Assembly (NCBI RefSeq): GCF_014695715.1
Contig: NZ_JACJOT010000005.1
Location: forward strand, 60,425-124,424
Source: Microcoleus sp. FACHB-68
GTDB lineage: Bacteria > Cyanobacteriota > Cyanobacteriia > Cyanobacteriales > Oscillatoriaceae
Reading direction: 5' to 3'
Length of the DNA stretch: 64,000 nt
Position 1 is the first letter of the stretch. Every line of letters starts with the position of its first letter. The notes under the pieces were generated by a model. It saw only the letters and a program-made list of their open reading frames with translations, was not told the DNA's origin and did not search any database. Both the position numbers and the translations under genes were made by a program. Of this stretch, positions 36,883-45,212 are shown in pieces.

Positions 36883-38898
36883 ATGTCCTCTCAATCTGGA
36901 TTGCTCAAAGCGGGGCATGACGCCTTTAAACAAGGGCGCTACCCAGAAGCGATTCAAAGCCTCGAAGAATTTTGCTTCAATTGCACTGATCTTCAATCGC
37001 CAGACTATTTCCGGGCGCAGATGTGGCTGGTTCAAGCTTATCAGCACAACGGCCAGCACTCACAAGCGAGGGCACTCTGCAACCGGCTAGCGTTCAACGA
37101 GAATCCCGACGTGGCAAACTGGGCACAGCAAGCCCGACAATCTATCACCGGCGAACCGGCAAGCACTCAAGCTCAACCGAGTATGGTTGAGAAAGCCGGT
37201 CGGGCAGGGAGTGCCGGCCTAAAATTGGCCATGTCTGGAGCCGGTAATCTCACCCTCGCCTCTGGCGTCACAATTTCCTTGCTGTTGGGTATGGTTTTGG
37301 TTTTAGCCTTAGCCGTCTTCTTCATCCTCAGCAGCGAAACGCCCACCACGGGTTTAATCATCTCAGTGGCGTTTACCCTGATTTTCAACGTCGCTGTTTT
37401 CTTCCTCTCCCCTTGGTTGATGGACTTAACCCAAAGCTGGCTGTATCACACGCGTTGGGTATCTCTGGCAGACATTGAAAGCCAAAGTCCAGAGGCAGCC
37501 GCCGTGATTCAGCGAGTGTGTGCCGAGAAACAACTGAAACAGCCCCGCTTGGGAATTATCGACGACGAAAACCCCACCGCCTTTACTTACGGTTCCTTGC
37601 CAAATACGGCGCGGGTAGTGGTGAGTCAGGGGTTGTTTACCTACCTCGACGATGACGAAGTTGCAACGGTTTACGCCCACGAACTCGGCCACGTTGTCCA
37701 CTGGGATTTTGCAGTGATGACGTTGGCTTCAACGTTGGTGCAAATCGTTTATCTGATATATATCTTTGCCCGACGCATGGGGCGTAGCGGTGGCGAAAAG
37801 ATGAAAGATGCCTTCGCAACTGCGGCGATGGTGGCTTATGTGTTTTATGTTGCCGGCACCTATCTGGTGTTGTATTTGTCGCGCACACGGGAGTATTTTG
37901 CCGATCACTTTGCGGCTGAAGTCACCGGCAACCCGAACGCCTTGTCTCGCGCTTTGGTCAAGATTGCCTATGGCATTTTGGAAGAGGGGCAGCGGGCGCA
38001 AGAACCCAGCCGGTTGATGGAAGGCACGCGGGCGCTAGGTATTTATGACCACAAGGCGGCCTCTTCCACCGGCACCGCTTACCGAATTGCTTCCGATCCG
38101 AGTAAAATCGGTCGGGTGTTTCTGTGGGATATGTTTAACCCGTGGGGTTGGTGGATGGAGTTGAATTCTACTCATCCATTGACAGGTAAGCGGGTTCGGG
38201 CATTGAGTACCTACGCAGAACAGTTGGGCATTGAGATTGAATTCGACATGGGCCGCGTCATCGGTGAAGGTCGCGGTTTGAATAAAGGCCGGCTCTACGG
38301 TAGTTTTGTGCTGGATCTGTTGCTCTACAGCGCTGAAGTCATTGGGATTTTCGGGGGTTTGGTACTCGGCATTTTCCTGATCACTTCTATCGGGCCACAG
38401 ATGGCGCTTGCTTGTCCGCTGATTGGGTTTGGGCTAGGAACTTTAATCAAGACGCTGGTGATGTTCCCTAGCTATAAGCAGGCACCGGCAACGGATGTTC
38501 TCACGCTGATGTCTAACCCCTATGCAAGCCCGTTGCGGGGTGTGCCGGCAAAGTTAGACGGTGAGTTGATCGGGCGCGGGGATGCCGGTTATGCGTTTGG
38601 ATCGGATCTGATGTTACAAGATCGGACTGGGTTAATGTATTTGCGTTATGCGTCTCGTTTCGGGCCGGTTGGGAATTTCCTATTTGGCATGAAACGAGTT
38701 AAAAGCCTGATTGGGGGGCAAGTGGGTACTTTGGGTTGGTTTCGTCGCGGCGTCGCACCGTGGATGGATTTGATTCAGATGAATAGTGAAAGCGGCACGG
38801 TGGTGAATAGTTACCATCGTTTCTGGTCGTTTGTTATGGGTGCCGGTGCGATCATACTCGGTGTTGTCGTGGCGGTGGTTTTAACCGGCAGCGTTTAA
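36883..38898 (+). CDS. M48-family integral membrane metalloprotease with N-terminal TPR-like region
   Basis: A 671-residue membrane zinc protease. Residues 1-85 are TPR-like helices (LKAGHDAFKQGRYPEAIQSL, MWLVQAYQHNGQHSQARAL). Two membrane helices follow (LLLGMVLVLALAVFFIL and LIISVAFTLIFNVAVFFL). The active site is AHELGHVVHW with zinc ligands H266 and H270 and catalytic E267, and the third ligand is expected in TREYFADHFAAEV. After the protease domain are more helices (GIFGGLVLGIFLITSI) and a long C-terminal region ending in a final helix (FVMGAGAIILGVVVAVVLTG). Relatives are the HtpX/Ste24-type proteases that clear damaged membrane proteins. The large C-terminal extension is typical of cyanobacterial members, and its function is unknown. 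Confidence 0.9.
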   Translation: MSSQSGLLKAGHDAFKQGRYPEAIQSLEEFCFNCTDLQSPDYFRAQMWLVQAYQHNGQHSQARALCNRLAFNENPDVANWAQQARQSITGEPASTQAQPSMVEKAGRAGSAGLKLAMSGAGNLTLASGVTISLLLGMVLVLALAVFFILSSETPTTGLIISVAFTLIFNVAVFFLSPWLMDLTQSWLYHTRWVSLADIESQSPEAAAVIQRVCAEKQLKQPRLGIIDDENPTAFTYGSLPNTARVVVSQGLFTYLDDDEVATVYAHELGHVVHWDFAVMTLASTLVQIVYLIYIFARRMGRSGGEKMKDAFATAAMVAYVFYVAGTYLVLYLSRTREYFADHFAAEVTGNPNALSRALVKIAYGILEEGQRAQEPSRLMEGTRALGIYDHKAASSTGTAYRIASDPSKIGRVFLWDMFNPWGWWMELNSTHPLTGKRVRALSTYAEQLGIEIEFDMGRVIGEGRGLNKGRLYGSFVLDLLLYSAEVIGIFGGLVLGIFLITSIGPQMALACPLIGFGLGTLIKTLVMFPSYKQAPATDVLTLMSNPYASPLRGVPAKLDGELIGRGDAGYAFGSDLMLQDRTGLMYLRYASRFGPVGNFLFGMKRVKSLIGGQVGTLGWFRRGVAPWMDLIQMNSESGTVVNSYHRFWSFVMGAGAIILGVVVAVVLTGSV

Positions 38899-38930
38899 TT
38901 TGCAATTGTGCCGGCAAGCCGGTTCATGCA

Positions 38931-38961
38931 CCCGTTTTCTTAAGGAAACGGGTTTTTTTTT
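38931..38961 (+). terminator. Terminator of the M48 protease gene
   Basis: CCCGTTTTC and GGAAACGGG form a nine-pair stem (one G-T) around TTAA, followed by nine T residues. Confidence 0.9.
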
Positions 38962-39012
38962 GCAAAAGTTACGAATTATGAGTTATTGATGGTTAGTTCT
39001 GACATCTTGTGC

Positions 39013-39236
39013 GCTTCTCGATTAGCCCCAAATCCCGCCCAGAAATAAATTTCCGAGCTAATACTAAAAGTCTACTAAAGTGGACTGGGAAATTGTTGAG
39101 CTTCTCGATTAGCCCCAAATCCCGCCCAGAAATAAATTTCCGGGCTAATAGCAAAAGTCCACTAAAGTGGACTGGCAAACGGTTTCAGTCCTCTGAAGAG
39201 GACTTTTGCTATTAGCCGGGGACTTAAGTCCCCGGT
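39013..39236. repeat. Cluster of two 76-base direct repeats and four palindromes
   Basis: Unit 1 (39013-39088) and unit 2 (39100-39175) both start GCTTCTCGATTAGCCCCAAA, differ at only four positions and are 87 bases apart. Each ends in a hairpin, AGTCTACTAAAGTGGACT or AGTCCACTAAAGTGGACT. A third hairpin AGTCCTCTGAAGAGGACT (39187-39204) is followed by TTTTGCTATTAG, the inverse of CTAATAGCAAAA in unit 2. It therefore looks like an inverted, shortened copy. The cluster closes with the perfect 20-base palindrome CCGGGGACTTAAGTCCCCGG at 39217-39236. The hairpin cores share the pattern AGTCC-N-GGACT. This resembles REP/MITE families of filamentous cyanobacteria. Confidence 0.85.
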
Positions 39237-39304
39237 GGTTGCTGCGACAAAGAGCAACATACTCTACTTCTAAATAGCGTTTGGTACACCACTCAAAATC
39301 CTTT

Positions 39305-40273
39305 ATGTCTTACGAACAAGAGAAACAAGTTGCCATTGAAGCTGCAATTGCGGCGGCGAAACTGTGTGAGCAAGTCCGCGCTGCAATCCCGGCAGCGATG
39401 GAAAAAAGCGACAAAAGCCCGGTGACGATTGCTGATTATGGCTCTCAGGCGGTGATTTGCAAGGCGATCTCTGAGGCGTTTCCCGATGATCCGGTGGTAG
39501 GTGAGGAGGATGCTGCCCAACTACGAGAGCCGGCGATGGCTGAGAATTTAACAAAAATAACCGATTATGTTAAAGAATTAATTGCTGATGCAACGCCTGA
39601 GCAGGTGCTGGACTGGATTGATCGGGGTAATGGTACGGTAGCGCCGCGTTATTGGACACTTGATCCGATTGATGGCACGAAAGGGTTTTTACGTCAAGAT
39701 CAATATGCAGTAGCGATCGCCCTAGTGGAAGCCGGTGATATAAAAGTGGGGGTTTTGGCTTGCCCTGCGCTGCCGGTGGAAGGCGGCGAAACCGGGGCGC
39801 TATTTGTGGCAGTGCGCGGTGAGGGGGCGCAGATGATGCCACTTGCCGGCGGTGAATTACGCCCAATTCAAGTAATGAGTGCCGGCAATGTCAGTAATTT
39901 CCGCTTTGTAGAGAGTGTGGAAGCGGCGCACAGCGATCAGTCGCGGCAAGATGCGGTGGCGAAGGCGGCGGGCATTACTGCCCCCTCTGTGCGGATGGAT
40001 TCTCAGGCAAAGTATGGCGCGGTAGCCTGTGGAATGGCGGCACTTTACTTGCGGTTGCCCTCACCGAAGACGCCAGATTACCGGGAGAATATTTGGGATC
40101 ACGCTGCCGGTGCGATTGTGGTGGAAGAAGCCGGTGGGCGGGTGACGGATATGTATGGCATTCCCCTAAATTTTTCTGAAAGCACAAAAATGGTGAATAA
40201 CCAGGGTGTCGTTGTCAGTAATGGGGCGATTCACGACGCAGTGTTAGAAGTGTTTCGGGAGAAGATGCCGTAG
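39305..40273 (+). CDS. HAL2-type 3'(2'),5'-bisphosphate nucleotidase / inositol monophosphatase family protein
   Basis: A 322-residue Mg-dependent phosphatase with the FIG/IMPase motifs: KSPVTIADYGSQAVI, FPDDPVVGEEDAAQL with the metal-binding Glu-Glu, YWTLDPIDGTKGFLR (the WxxDPIDGTxxF motif), and the C-terminal ENIWDHAAGAIVVEEAGG (WDxAAG). The large insert between VVGEED and the DPIDGT motif (EQVLDWIDRGNGTVAPRYW) is typical of plant and fungal HAL2/SAL1-like enzymes rather than short IMPases. The likely substrate is PAP, the by-product of sulfate assimilation, or possibly an inositol or sugar phosphate. ATG 39305 (MSYEQEKQVAIEAA) is preferred over TTG 39281. It is convergent with the NACHT gene. 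Confidence 0.87.
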   Translation: MSYEQEKQVAIEAAIAAAKLCEQVRAAIPAAMEKSDKSPVTIADYGSQAVICKAISEAFPDDPVVGEEDAAQLREPAMAENLTKITDYVKELIADATPEQVLDWIDRGNGTVAPRYWTLDPIDGTKGFLRQDQYAVAIALVEAGDIKVGVLACPALPVEGGETGALFVAVRGEGAQMMPLAGGELRPIQVMSAGNVSNFRFVESVEAAHSDQSRQDAVAKAAGITAPSVRMDSQAKYGAVACGMAALYLRLPSPKTPDYRENIWDHAAGAIVVEEAGGRVTDMYGIPLNFSESTKMVNNQGVVVSNGAIHDAVLEVFREKMP

Positions 40274-40293
40274 CGTTGCACAGGTAAGTGATT

Positions 40294-40337
40294 AAACCGC
40301 AGATAACCGGCAATTAATCTGGGCTTATCTGCGGTTT
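40294..40337. terminator. Bidirectional terminator between the phosphatase and the NACHT gene
   Basis: AAACCGCAGATAA (40294-40306) pairs perfectly with TTATCTGCGGTTT (40325-40337), with T-runs on both strands. The NACHT stop codon (TAA, minus strand) lies inside the stem. Confidence 0.85.
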
Positions 40338-42631
40338 TTGCGTTTCTCAATTTCAGCGATGGGTAATAGTAAGGTGTCTTCTATTTCCTGTCGTACTTCA
40401 GGGGATGCAACGCAATCGCTGCTGAGACATTCTACTAGCAATAGATTCGCATCGTAATACTGCTCAAGTAATTGAAACTGCTTACTGTTCAACTGCCAAT
40501 CATGAGCTATATTTCGGTATTTAATCATTTCTACTTTTACTTTGTTAATCCAAGTTTGACGGTTAGATTGCCACCATTCTTGAAATTTTTCTTGATCTTG
40601 ATTTGAATCGGCTAACTCATTTCTAAGTTTTTGTAATGATTGTTTCAGATGAGGTTCAATTTTGTCATCCAGAACATTTTCAATTCTATCAGCAAGGGCA
40701 CTATTGGGAATGAACTTAGAAATATTTTCGTAATAAAGTAACTCATAGCACTTGAGATCGATTAAACCCTTTAAACCCTTATCTCCAGAGCAATACCAAT
40801 AATCATTAAAACTGTGAATATTAAAATAATCAGCTAATTCAATAAAATCATCTATTGAAAAAATATTAAAATTATAAATATACTCAAGACAAAAATAAAA
40901 AACTCTAACAGCAGTTTGCTCGTAGCATTTATCAACAGCTAAAGATTTCTGATTTACCCACCTTAAGAACTTCTGCAACTTCTCATCCTCTGCTAAAATT
41001 GTATCGACCTGCTGTTTCATTAACAGTAAGAGACTCTCTGCATTTGGTAACATTTCTAGGGTGAGCGAAAAGACTTCCCGCCAACGATGTTCGGTAATGT
41101 GGCAGGCCAAACTTTGCAAAGCTTTGTCATCTAATGAATCCGGATTACAACTGGTGAAAATCTTTCTGGCTGTGAAATATTCTTGAAATGTGAGATGAGA
41201 AAAAGAATAAATGCCTCTTGCTCGTTCTACCAGTAAGCCATGTTGTGCTTCAATGGATTTCAGCACTGCTTCACTATCTAGTTGCAAAGCTTCAGGATCG
41301 GTTTTGGCATCTGGTAAATTGCGAATGTAATCAGTAATATACCGCTCAGCATCTCTCTGCTTGAAAAAGTATTCTTTACGTTCAAAGGTACTCAATGCAA
41401 GTTGACTAAGCAAATCTTCTTTTCGGCTGGCAAATAGGTTTTTATAAACCTGATCTCGCTTAATTCCACGCTTACTATCCCATTTTCTCAGTAGAGTATG
41501 AGTTGCTCTTTCATATAATTCAGAACGGTTCTTTGGAAAATCACCTGAATCTTCAAACTCTAAACATAGCAAGGTTAGTAGTAAAGGATTAGTTGCCAAT
41601 TCTTTAATTGACTCATTTTCCTCTAATTCTGTCATAAATCGATTAACCAAACTTAATTGTTTTATCTGAAACCATTTGCCAACAAATGTCTTTATTTGCT
41701 CATTATTAAAATCTGCAACTTCCACTTCTTTGAATGGTTGAAATGTATGCTCTCGTGCCGCTATCCGGCAGGTCATTGCAAAATGATTTATGGAATAGCG
41801 TTCTGAAAACCTCTCAATTTGCTTGATGACTCGGCTGGCATCCTCTTCTCTGACTTCATCCAAGCCATCGAGCAAAAGAAATACCCTCCCTTGCTTTAGC
41901 AAATCAGCAGTTTGACTTTCTGTCACCCCACTCTCAGCGAATCTCTGGTTGATGAATTCAATTAATCCTGGCTGAGTATCAGTTTCAGCAAAATCCTTTA
42001 GGGTGATAAAAATCGGCACTCGATCCCCTAGAAATTCTCCACCAATGCACTGAATGGCCAGATATTTCAAAAAAGTAGTTTTACCCGCTCCTGGTTTACC
42101 TAAAACCATCAGCTTAGAGTAGCGCTTGACTGCTTCTATTCCGGGTACTCGCTCTTCAGAAATTTCCCCAAATCCTACACGGTCAAAGTTTTCTTGTTCT
42201 GGGTCAAAGCCTTGCATCAATTTATCAATTCCGATGCCTCTGCGTCCGGTGATTTTCTCCAGAATATTGACGCTGGTGTAGATATCATTTAACCCAATCG
42301 ATTGAGTCATGTCCAGCACGCGCATTGTGCCACATCGCTCAATAATTCGAGCTGTGATTTTTTCCCGCACCTCTCGCACCAAGCCATTGAGATTATTATT
42401 CCCATCCACCTGACTTGTCTCAGATTCCAGATCCGCCTCTTCCAGTATCAGATCAAGTGCTGAGTAAATGTGCTTAACAGTCGAAAGAGCAACAGACTTG
42501 CCGTTAAAAAACTTTGAAACTGCCTGATTACCAACTTTTGCCGCCTTTTGCAATTCTTGTTGTGTCCAACCTTTGGAAATCCGAGCTGCTACCGCTTTTT
42601 GAATACCTGATTGAGATCCCCGAACGCCCAT
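40325..42631 (-). CDS. XRE-type HTH + NACHT NTPase (STAND / bNACHT-like)
   Basis: This 768-residue protein has an N-terminal XRE helix-turn-helix (ISKGWTQQELQKAAKVGNQ, residues 17-35), a helical connector (residues 85-170, IGLNDIYTSVNILEKITGRR) and a NACHT ATPase. The NACHT has Walker A LGKPGAGKTTFLKYLA (K184), Walker B VFLLLDGLDEVREED (D255, D258), a sensor-like ATNPLLLTLLCLEFE and a winged-helix region ending IYSFSHLTFQEYFTARK. The C-terminal 280 residues are helical without leucine-rich or WD repeats, like the short C-terminal helical domains of cyanobacterial NACHT proteins. bNACHT proteins can defend against phages, and the XRE domain may bind DNA or tie the protein to its own promoter. 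AT-rich and almost free of GCCGG words, the gene looks acquired. A defence role is inferred. Confidence 0.85.
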   Translation of the reverse strand: MGVRGSQSGIQKAVAARISKGWTQQELQKAAKVGNQAVSKFFNGKSVALSTVKHIYSALDLILEEADLESETSQVDGNNNLNGLVREVREKITARIIERCGTMRVLDMTQSIGLNDIYTSVNILEKITGRRGIGIDKLMQGFDPEQENFDRVGFGEISEERVPGIEAVKRYSKLMVLGKPGAGKTTFLKYLAIQCIGGEFLGDRVPIFITLKDFAETDTQPGLIEFINQRFAESGVTESQTADLLKQGRVFLLLDGLDEVREEDASRVIKQIERFSERYSINHFAMTCRIAAREHTFQPFKEVEVADFNNEQIKTFVGKWFQIKQLSLVNRFMTELEENESIKELATNPLLLTLLCLEFEDSGDFPKNRSELYERATHTLLRKWDSKRGIKRDQVYKNLFASRKEDLLSQLALSTFERKEYFFKQRDAERYITDYIRNLPDAKTDPEALQLDSEAVLKSIEAQHGLLVERARGIYSFSHLTFQEYFTARKIFTSCNPDSLDDKALQSLACHITEHRWREVFSLTLEMLPNAESLLLLMKQQVDTILAEDEKLQKFLRWVNQKSLAVDKCYEQTAVRVFYFCLEYIYNFNIFSIDDFIELADYFNIHSFNDYWYCSGDKGLKGLIDLKCYELLYYENISKFIPNSALADRIENVLDDKIEPHLKQSLQKLRNELADSNQDQEKFQEWWQSNRQTWINKVKVEMIKYRNIAHDWQLNSKQFQLLEQYYDANLLLVECLSSDCVASPEVRQEIEDTLLLPIAEIEKRKNRR

Positions 42632-42849
42632 ACACCTGCTCTAAATCTTAAATTTTTCTTAAGACAATTTTTTATTTAATTTGGCTACTAACTCACATCA
42701 TTCCACAAAACTCATCTAAGTCAAAGCTCAATTTCGCTACAAATTCACATCAATCACATCAAATTCACATTTTACTCAAATCATTTCCTAGTAAGGGTTT
42801 TAAGCGCCTCATGCAATGCTATTAGTGTCCTAAACAGAAAGTTGATTTT
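42632..42849. promoter_or_regulatory. Divergent promoter region with iterated TCACATCA words
   Basis: This 218-base AT-rich spacer lies between the XRE-NACHT gene (minus) and the Bro-N-like gene (plus). TCACATCA occurs at 42693-42700, 42745-42752 and 42754-42761, and TCACAT again at 42765-42770. The first two lie in longer copies, GCTACTAACTCACATCA (42684-42700) and GCTACAAATTCACATCA (42736-42752), 52 bases apart with two differences. The words are direct, not inverted, and could be an operator for the neighbouring XRE domain. That is an inference. Confidence 0.55.
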
Positions 42850-43179
42850 ATGCACACCCCACAACAAACCGAACAAGAGCTATATTTCAAAGATCATTCC
42901 TTGCGACTTATCAAAACAGCAGAAGGAATCGAATGGATTGCTGAAGATTTGCTGCCGGCACTGAATCTCACCGACACTGCCTTAAAGAAAATTCCAGAAA
43001 ATTTAAAAAGTTTGCGACAAGTCAGTCAAGGCAAAAATGGTCAATTATATCTTTGGCAACAGCTTCTTTTAACTGTAGAACAGCGGGGAATAGAATTGTT
43101 GCTTGACCTTGCAAATCAGCAAACCGCTATTCAATTTCAGAAATGGATCTATGAAGAGGCGCTACCTTTACTAAAATAG
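42850..43179 (+). CDS. Small Bro-N-like (phage antirepressor-type) protein
   Basis: A 109-residue protein whose layout follows the Bro-N domain of phage antirepressors. A strand-rich start (LRLIKTAEGIEWIAEDLL) leads to a helix PALNLTDTALKKIPENL (compare the FVAKDVCxxLGL region). Then come LRQVSQGKNGQLYLWQQLL and a C-terminal QQTAIQFQKWIYEEALPLLK, matching the A-K-x-F-x-x-W-x-x-x-E-V-L-P end of Bro-N. There is no second domain. Homology is judged by pattern only. It is divergent from the XRE-NACHT gene with a 218-base repeat-bearing spacer between, so a repressor/antirepressor relation is possible. The region is AT-rich like the NACHT gene. Confidence 0.6.
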   Translation: MHTPQQTEQELYFKDHSLRLIKTAEGIEWIAEDLLPALNLTDTALKKIPENLKSLRQVSQGKNGQLYLWQQLLLTVEQRGIELLLDLANQQTAIQFQKWIYEEALPLLK

Positions 43180-43233
43180 CGAAAACCGAGTGATAGCCCG
43201 CCAGCGCGGGCTTTACTTGTGTAGATACAATTT

Positions 43234-44097
43234 TCACTCGTCCGAATTATCCCTTTCCTGCTTCTGCTTTGCTAACTGAGCCTTTGCTTTTTGCCACATC
43301 GCTTCTAACTCATCTAAGCTATAATCGGTTAGCGGTCGCTCTGCAAAAACTTCCATTTTTGAAAAGCGCTGAATAAACCGCAAATTGGTTTCCTGTAAAG
43401 CTTCAGCAGGATCTAAATCATACCACCGGCCTAAATTAATCAAGACAAATAAAATATCCCCTAATTCTGCCTGTTGATGGGCTTTATCTTCATGTTCAAG
43501 GGCGTATTTAAATTCCCCTAACTCTTCCTGAAACTTCTCCCAAACTCCTTCAACATTTTCCCACTCGAAACCAACACCGGCAGCTTTCTCAGAAATCTTC
43601 ATTCCTGCCATCAACGGTGGCAACGTTTTCGCATACCGGCTTAGTTTTGAGGAAAATGTTTGCGATTCTGTAGTTTCTCCCTTTTCAGTTGCTTTAATTT
43701 CCTCCCAATTTTGACGAACTTCATCAACGCTGTTAACTTCCACATCACCAAATACATGAGGATGCCGGCGAATTAATTTTTCTGTGATGCCGGTGGCAAC
43801 TTCAGCCATTGTAAAATCACCAGACTCACTGGCAATTTGCGCTTGCAGCACCACCTGCAACAGTAAATCGCCTAATTCTTCGGCAATTGCCTTTTTATCG
43901 CCACTACGAATTGCATCTACCACTTCATAAGCTTCTTCGATCACATAAGGAATCAAGGTTTGCGGTGTTTGCTCTAAATCCCAAGGACAACCGCCATCGG
44001 GTGATCGCAACTTGGCAACAACTTCAATCAGCTTTTGTAGAGCTGTGAGGGTAGCGGAATCAAATGCAGCCGGTTCGGGTGTTTGCGCGGTAGACAT
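43234..44097 (-). CDS. mazG: Nucleoside triphosphate pyrophosphohydrolase
   Basis: MazG hydrolyses NTPs or dNTPs to monophosphate and pyrophosphate, house-cleaning non-canonical nucleotides. The 287-residue protein has tandem MazG domains. The first is LRSPDGGCPWDLEQTPQTLI followed by EEAYEVVDAIRSGD and EELGDLLLQVVLQAQIA, with the ExxE-x12-ExxD metal motif. A second, GFEWENVEGVWEKFQEELGE, leads to ELGDILFVLINLGRW. This two-domain layout is that of E. coli MazG. ATG 44112 adds five residues; ATG 44097 (MSTAQTPEPAA) is equally good. It is a housekeeping enzyme. Nearby accessory genes do not imply a toxin-antitoxin role. Confidence 0.93.
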   Translation of the reverse strand: MSTAQTPEPAAFDSATLTALQKLIEVVAKLRSPDGGCPWDLEQTPQTLIPYVIEEAYEVVDAIRSGDKKAIAEELGDLLLQVVLQAQIASESGDFTMAEVATGITEKLIRRHPHVFGDVEVNSVDEVRQNWEEIKATEKGETTESQTFSSKLSRYAKTLPPLMAGMKISEKAAGVGFEWENVEGVWEKFQEELGEFKYALEHEDKAHQQAELGDILFVLINLGRWYDLDPAEALQETNLRFIQRFSKMEVFAERPLTDYSLDELEAMWQKAKAQLAKQKQERDNSDE

Positions 44098-44420
44098 GAG
44101 GGAAAACTCCAAGACTTATTAATAATTCTTAACTAGATTTGCTGCCGGTGCCAATAAAATTCTACAAAAAGACCTTATTAATAGTTATGTGGTTTATAAA
44201 AAATTGCTTTTGCTTTATTTTAAAGTTTAATTTTAATAAATAAATATATTGCTAAGATCGAAATTTTCCAAAATCAACGGCACCTAACGTTAATACATCC
44301 GCGCTCATCTGCGTATGCCTAACGGCACGCTGCGCTATCATCTGCGTGCATCTGCGGTTAAAAAAAATCAAACCAAATTTTTGCAACCAGTCTAATTTAT
44401 TAAACTGAAAAATTACCAAC
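44098..44420. other. Intergenic region with ATCTGCGT-type repeat
   Basis: An AT-rich spacer upstream of mazG. Between 44297 and 44360 there is a repeat-like segment read on the minus strand as CCGCAGATGCACGCAGATGA, then GCGCAGCGTGCCGTTAGGCAT (44315-44335 in inverse). The latter 21-mer matches 53017-53037 with three differences. Otherwise nothing is recognised. Confidence 0.45.
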
Positions 44421-45026
44421 TTAAATTTTAGATTTACCTTTAGTTTGCCGGCGCTTATTTTCACTTGCAGGACGCCGGCGTTTCTTAGAACTCGCAGCCG
44501 GAAACAGCCAGCCCATCAGCCCATACTTCTTAATCCGCTTGTAAGCTGACCCGCCCCAATCACTGAGATAGTGACTCATTGAGCCTAATTCCAGCCCGAT
44601 ATACAGCGCAATCCATTCAGCATAATAAAGTTTGAGTAATTGCAGAAGAAAGTCAGCAACCATGTCCCAAGTCCAAGACCAACCCCAAAACTGCTGACCG
44701 GCTAATAACCCCAACATCACCACAATCCCCACACAGCCGGCCAGATAAAGCAGCCGTAGCGCCGATCCAATCAGTGGCCCATGAGACAAAAACGACCGAT
44801 GGCGCAAACTGTTTTGGTAAGGTAACCAAATCCAACGCAGCCATCCCCAACGCTGGAACTGCCGCGAGTAAATGTCCAAATCTGGGCCAAACATCAGGCC
44901 GCTGAAGAAAAAGCCACCGGCAACCAACAAAGTGAGATTACCACTCCGGGTTTGCGCGAACGTCAGGCCGGCAACCACCGGCAAAGTCCACAAGGTAATA
45001 CGGTCATGGGTGCGACCAGAGGGCAT
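44421..45026 (-). CDS. DUF2227 family putative metal-binding membrane protein
   Basis: A 201-residue protein beginning MPSGRTHDRITLWTLPVVAG, with His and Asp in the first helix, then LMFGPDLDIYSRQFQRWGWL, YQNSLRHRSFLSHGPLIGSA and ELGSMSHYLSDWG. The pattern of conserved His, Asp and Arg residues between hydrophobic segments is that of DUF2227, annotated as putative metal-binding and distantly like LexA-independent YdjM-type membrane hydrolases. Helices include LLVAGGFFFSGLMF and LLYLAGCVGIVVMLGLLAG. The basic C-terminus (KKRRRPASENKRRQTKGK) is cytosolic or nucleic-acid-facing. The reaction is unknown. It is encoded on the strand opposite to the tRNA gene that follows. Confidence 0.82.
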   Translation of the reverse strand: MPSGRTHDRITLWTLPVVAGLTFAQTRSGNLTLLVAGGFFFSGLMFGPDLDIYSRQFQRWGWLRWIWLPYQNSLRHRSFLSHGPLIGSALRLLYLAGCVGIVVMLGLLAGQQFWGWSWTWDMVADFLLQLLKLYYAEWIALYIGLELGSMSHYLSDWGGSAYKRIKKYGLMGWLFPAASSKKRRRPASENKRRQTKGKSKI

Positions 45027-45140
45027 TCAGGATTTAGGATAGGGGAATGGGGATTGGGGTAGAAAATGCCCATCTTAAATCAGTTTGGCTGATTGATTTA
45101 TTTTCTACAAGGTGCTACCATAGTATTCTATGAGAAACCC

Positions 45141-45212
45141 GGGCGGTTAACTCAGTGGTAGAGTATCTGCCTTACAAGCAGAGAGTCACTGGTTCAAGTC
45201 CAGTACTGCCCA
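45141..45212 (+). tRNA. tRNA-Val (anticodon TAC)
   Basis: This 72-base cloverleaf has acceptor GGGCGGT pairing with ACTGCCC, a D-arm AACTCAGTGGTAGAG, an anticodon stem CTGCC/GCAGA-type with loop CTTACAA (anticodon TAC, valine) and the T-arm ACTGG TTCAAGT CCAGT. A discriminator A is at 45212 and CCA is not encoded. Confidence 0.95.

Larger units (their letters stand above)
38899..39304. other. Intergenic region holding a terminator and a palindromic repeat cluster
   Basis: 406 bases between the M48 gene and the HAL2-type phosphatase. It carries a strong terminator at 38931-38961 and the repeats at 39013-39236. A TTG at 39281 is in frame with the phosphatase, but the ATG at 39305 is the better start. 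Confidence 0.6.

Noticed and set aside
43234..44097. MazG as part of a toxin-antitoxin module next to the NACHT island
   Set aside because: The two-domain MazG is the ordinary housekeeping NTP pyrophosphohydrolase, and there is no MazE/MazF.
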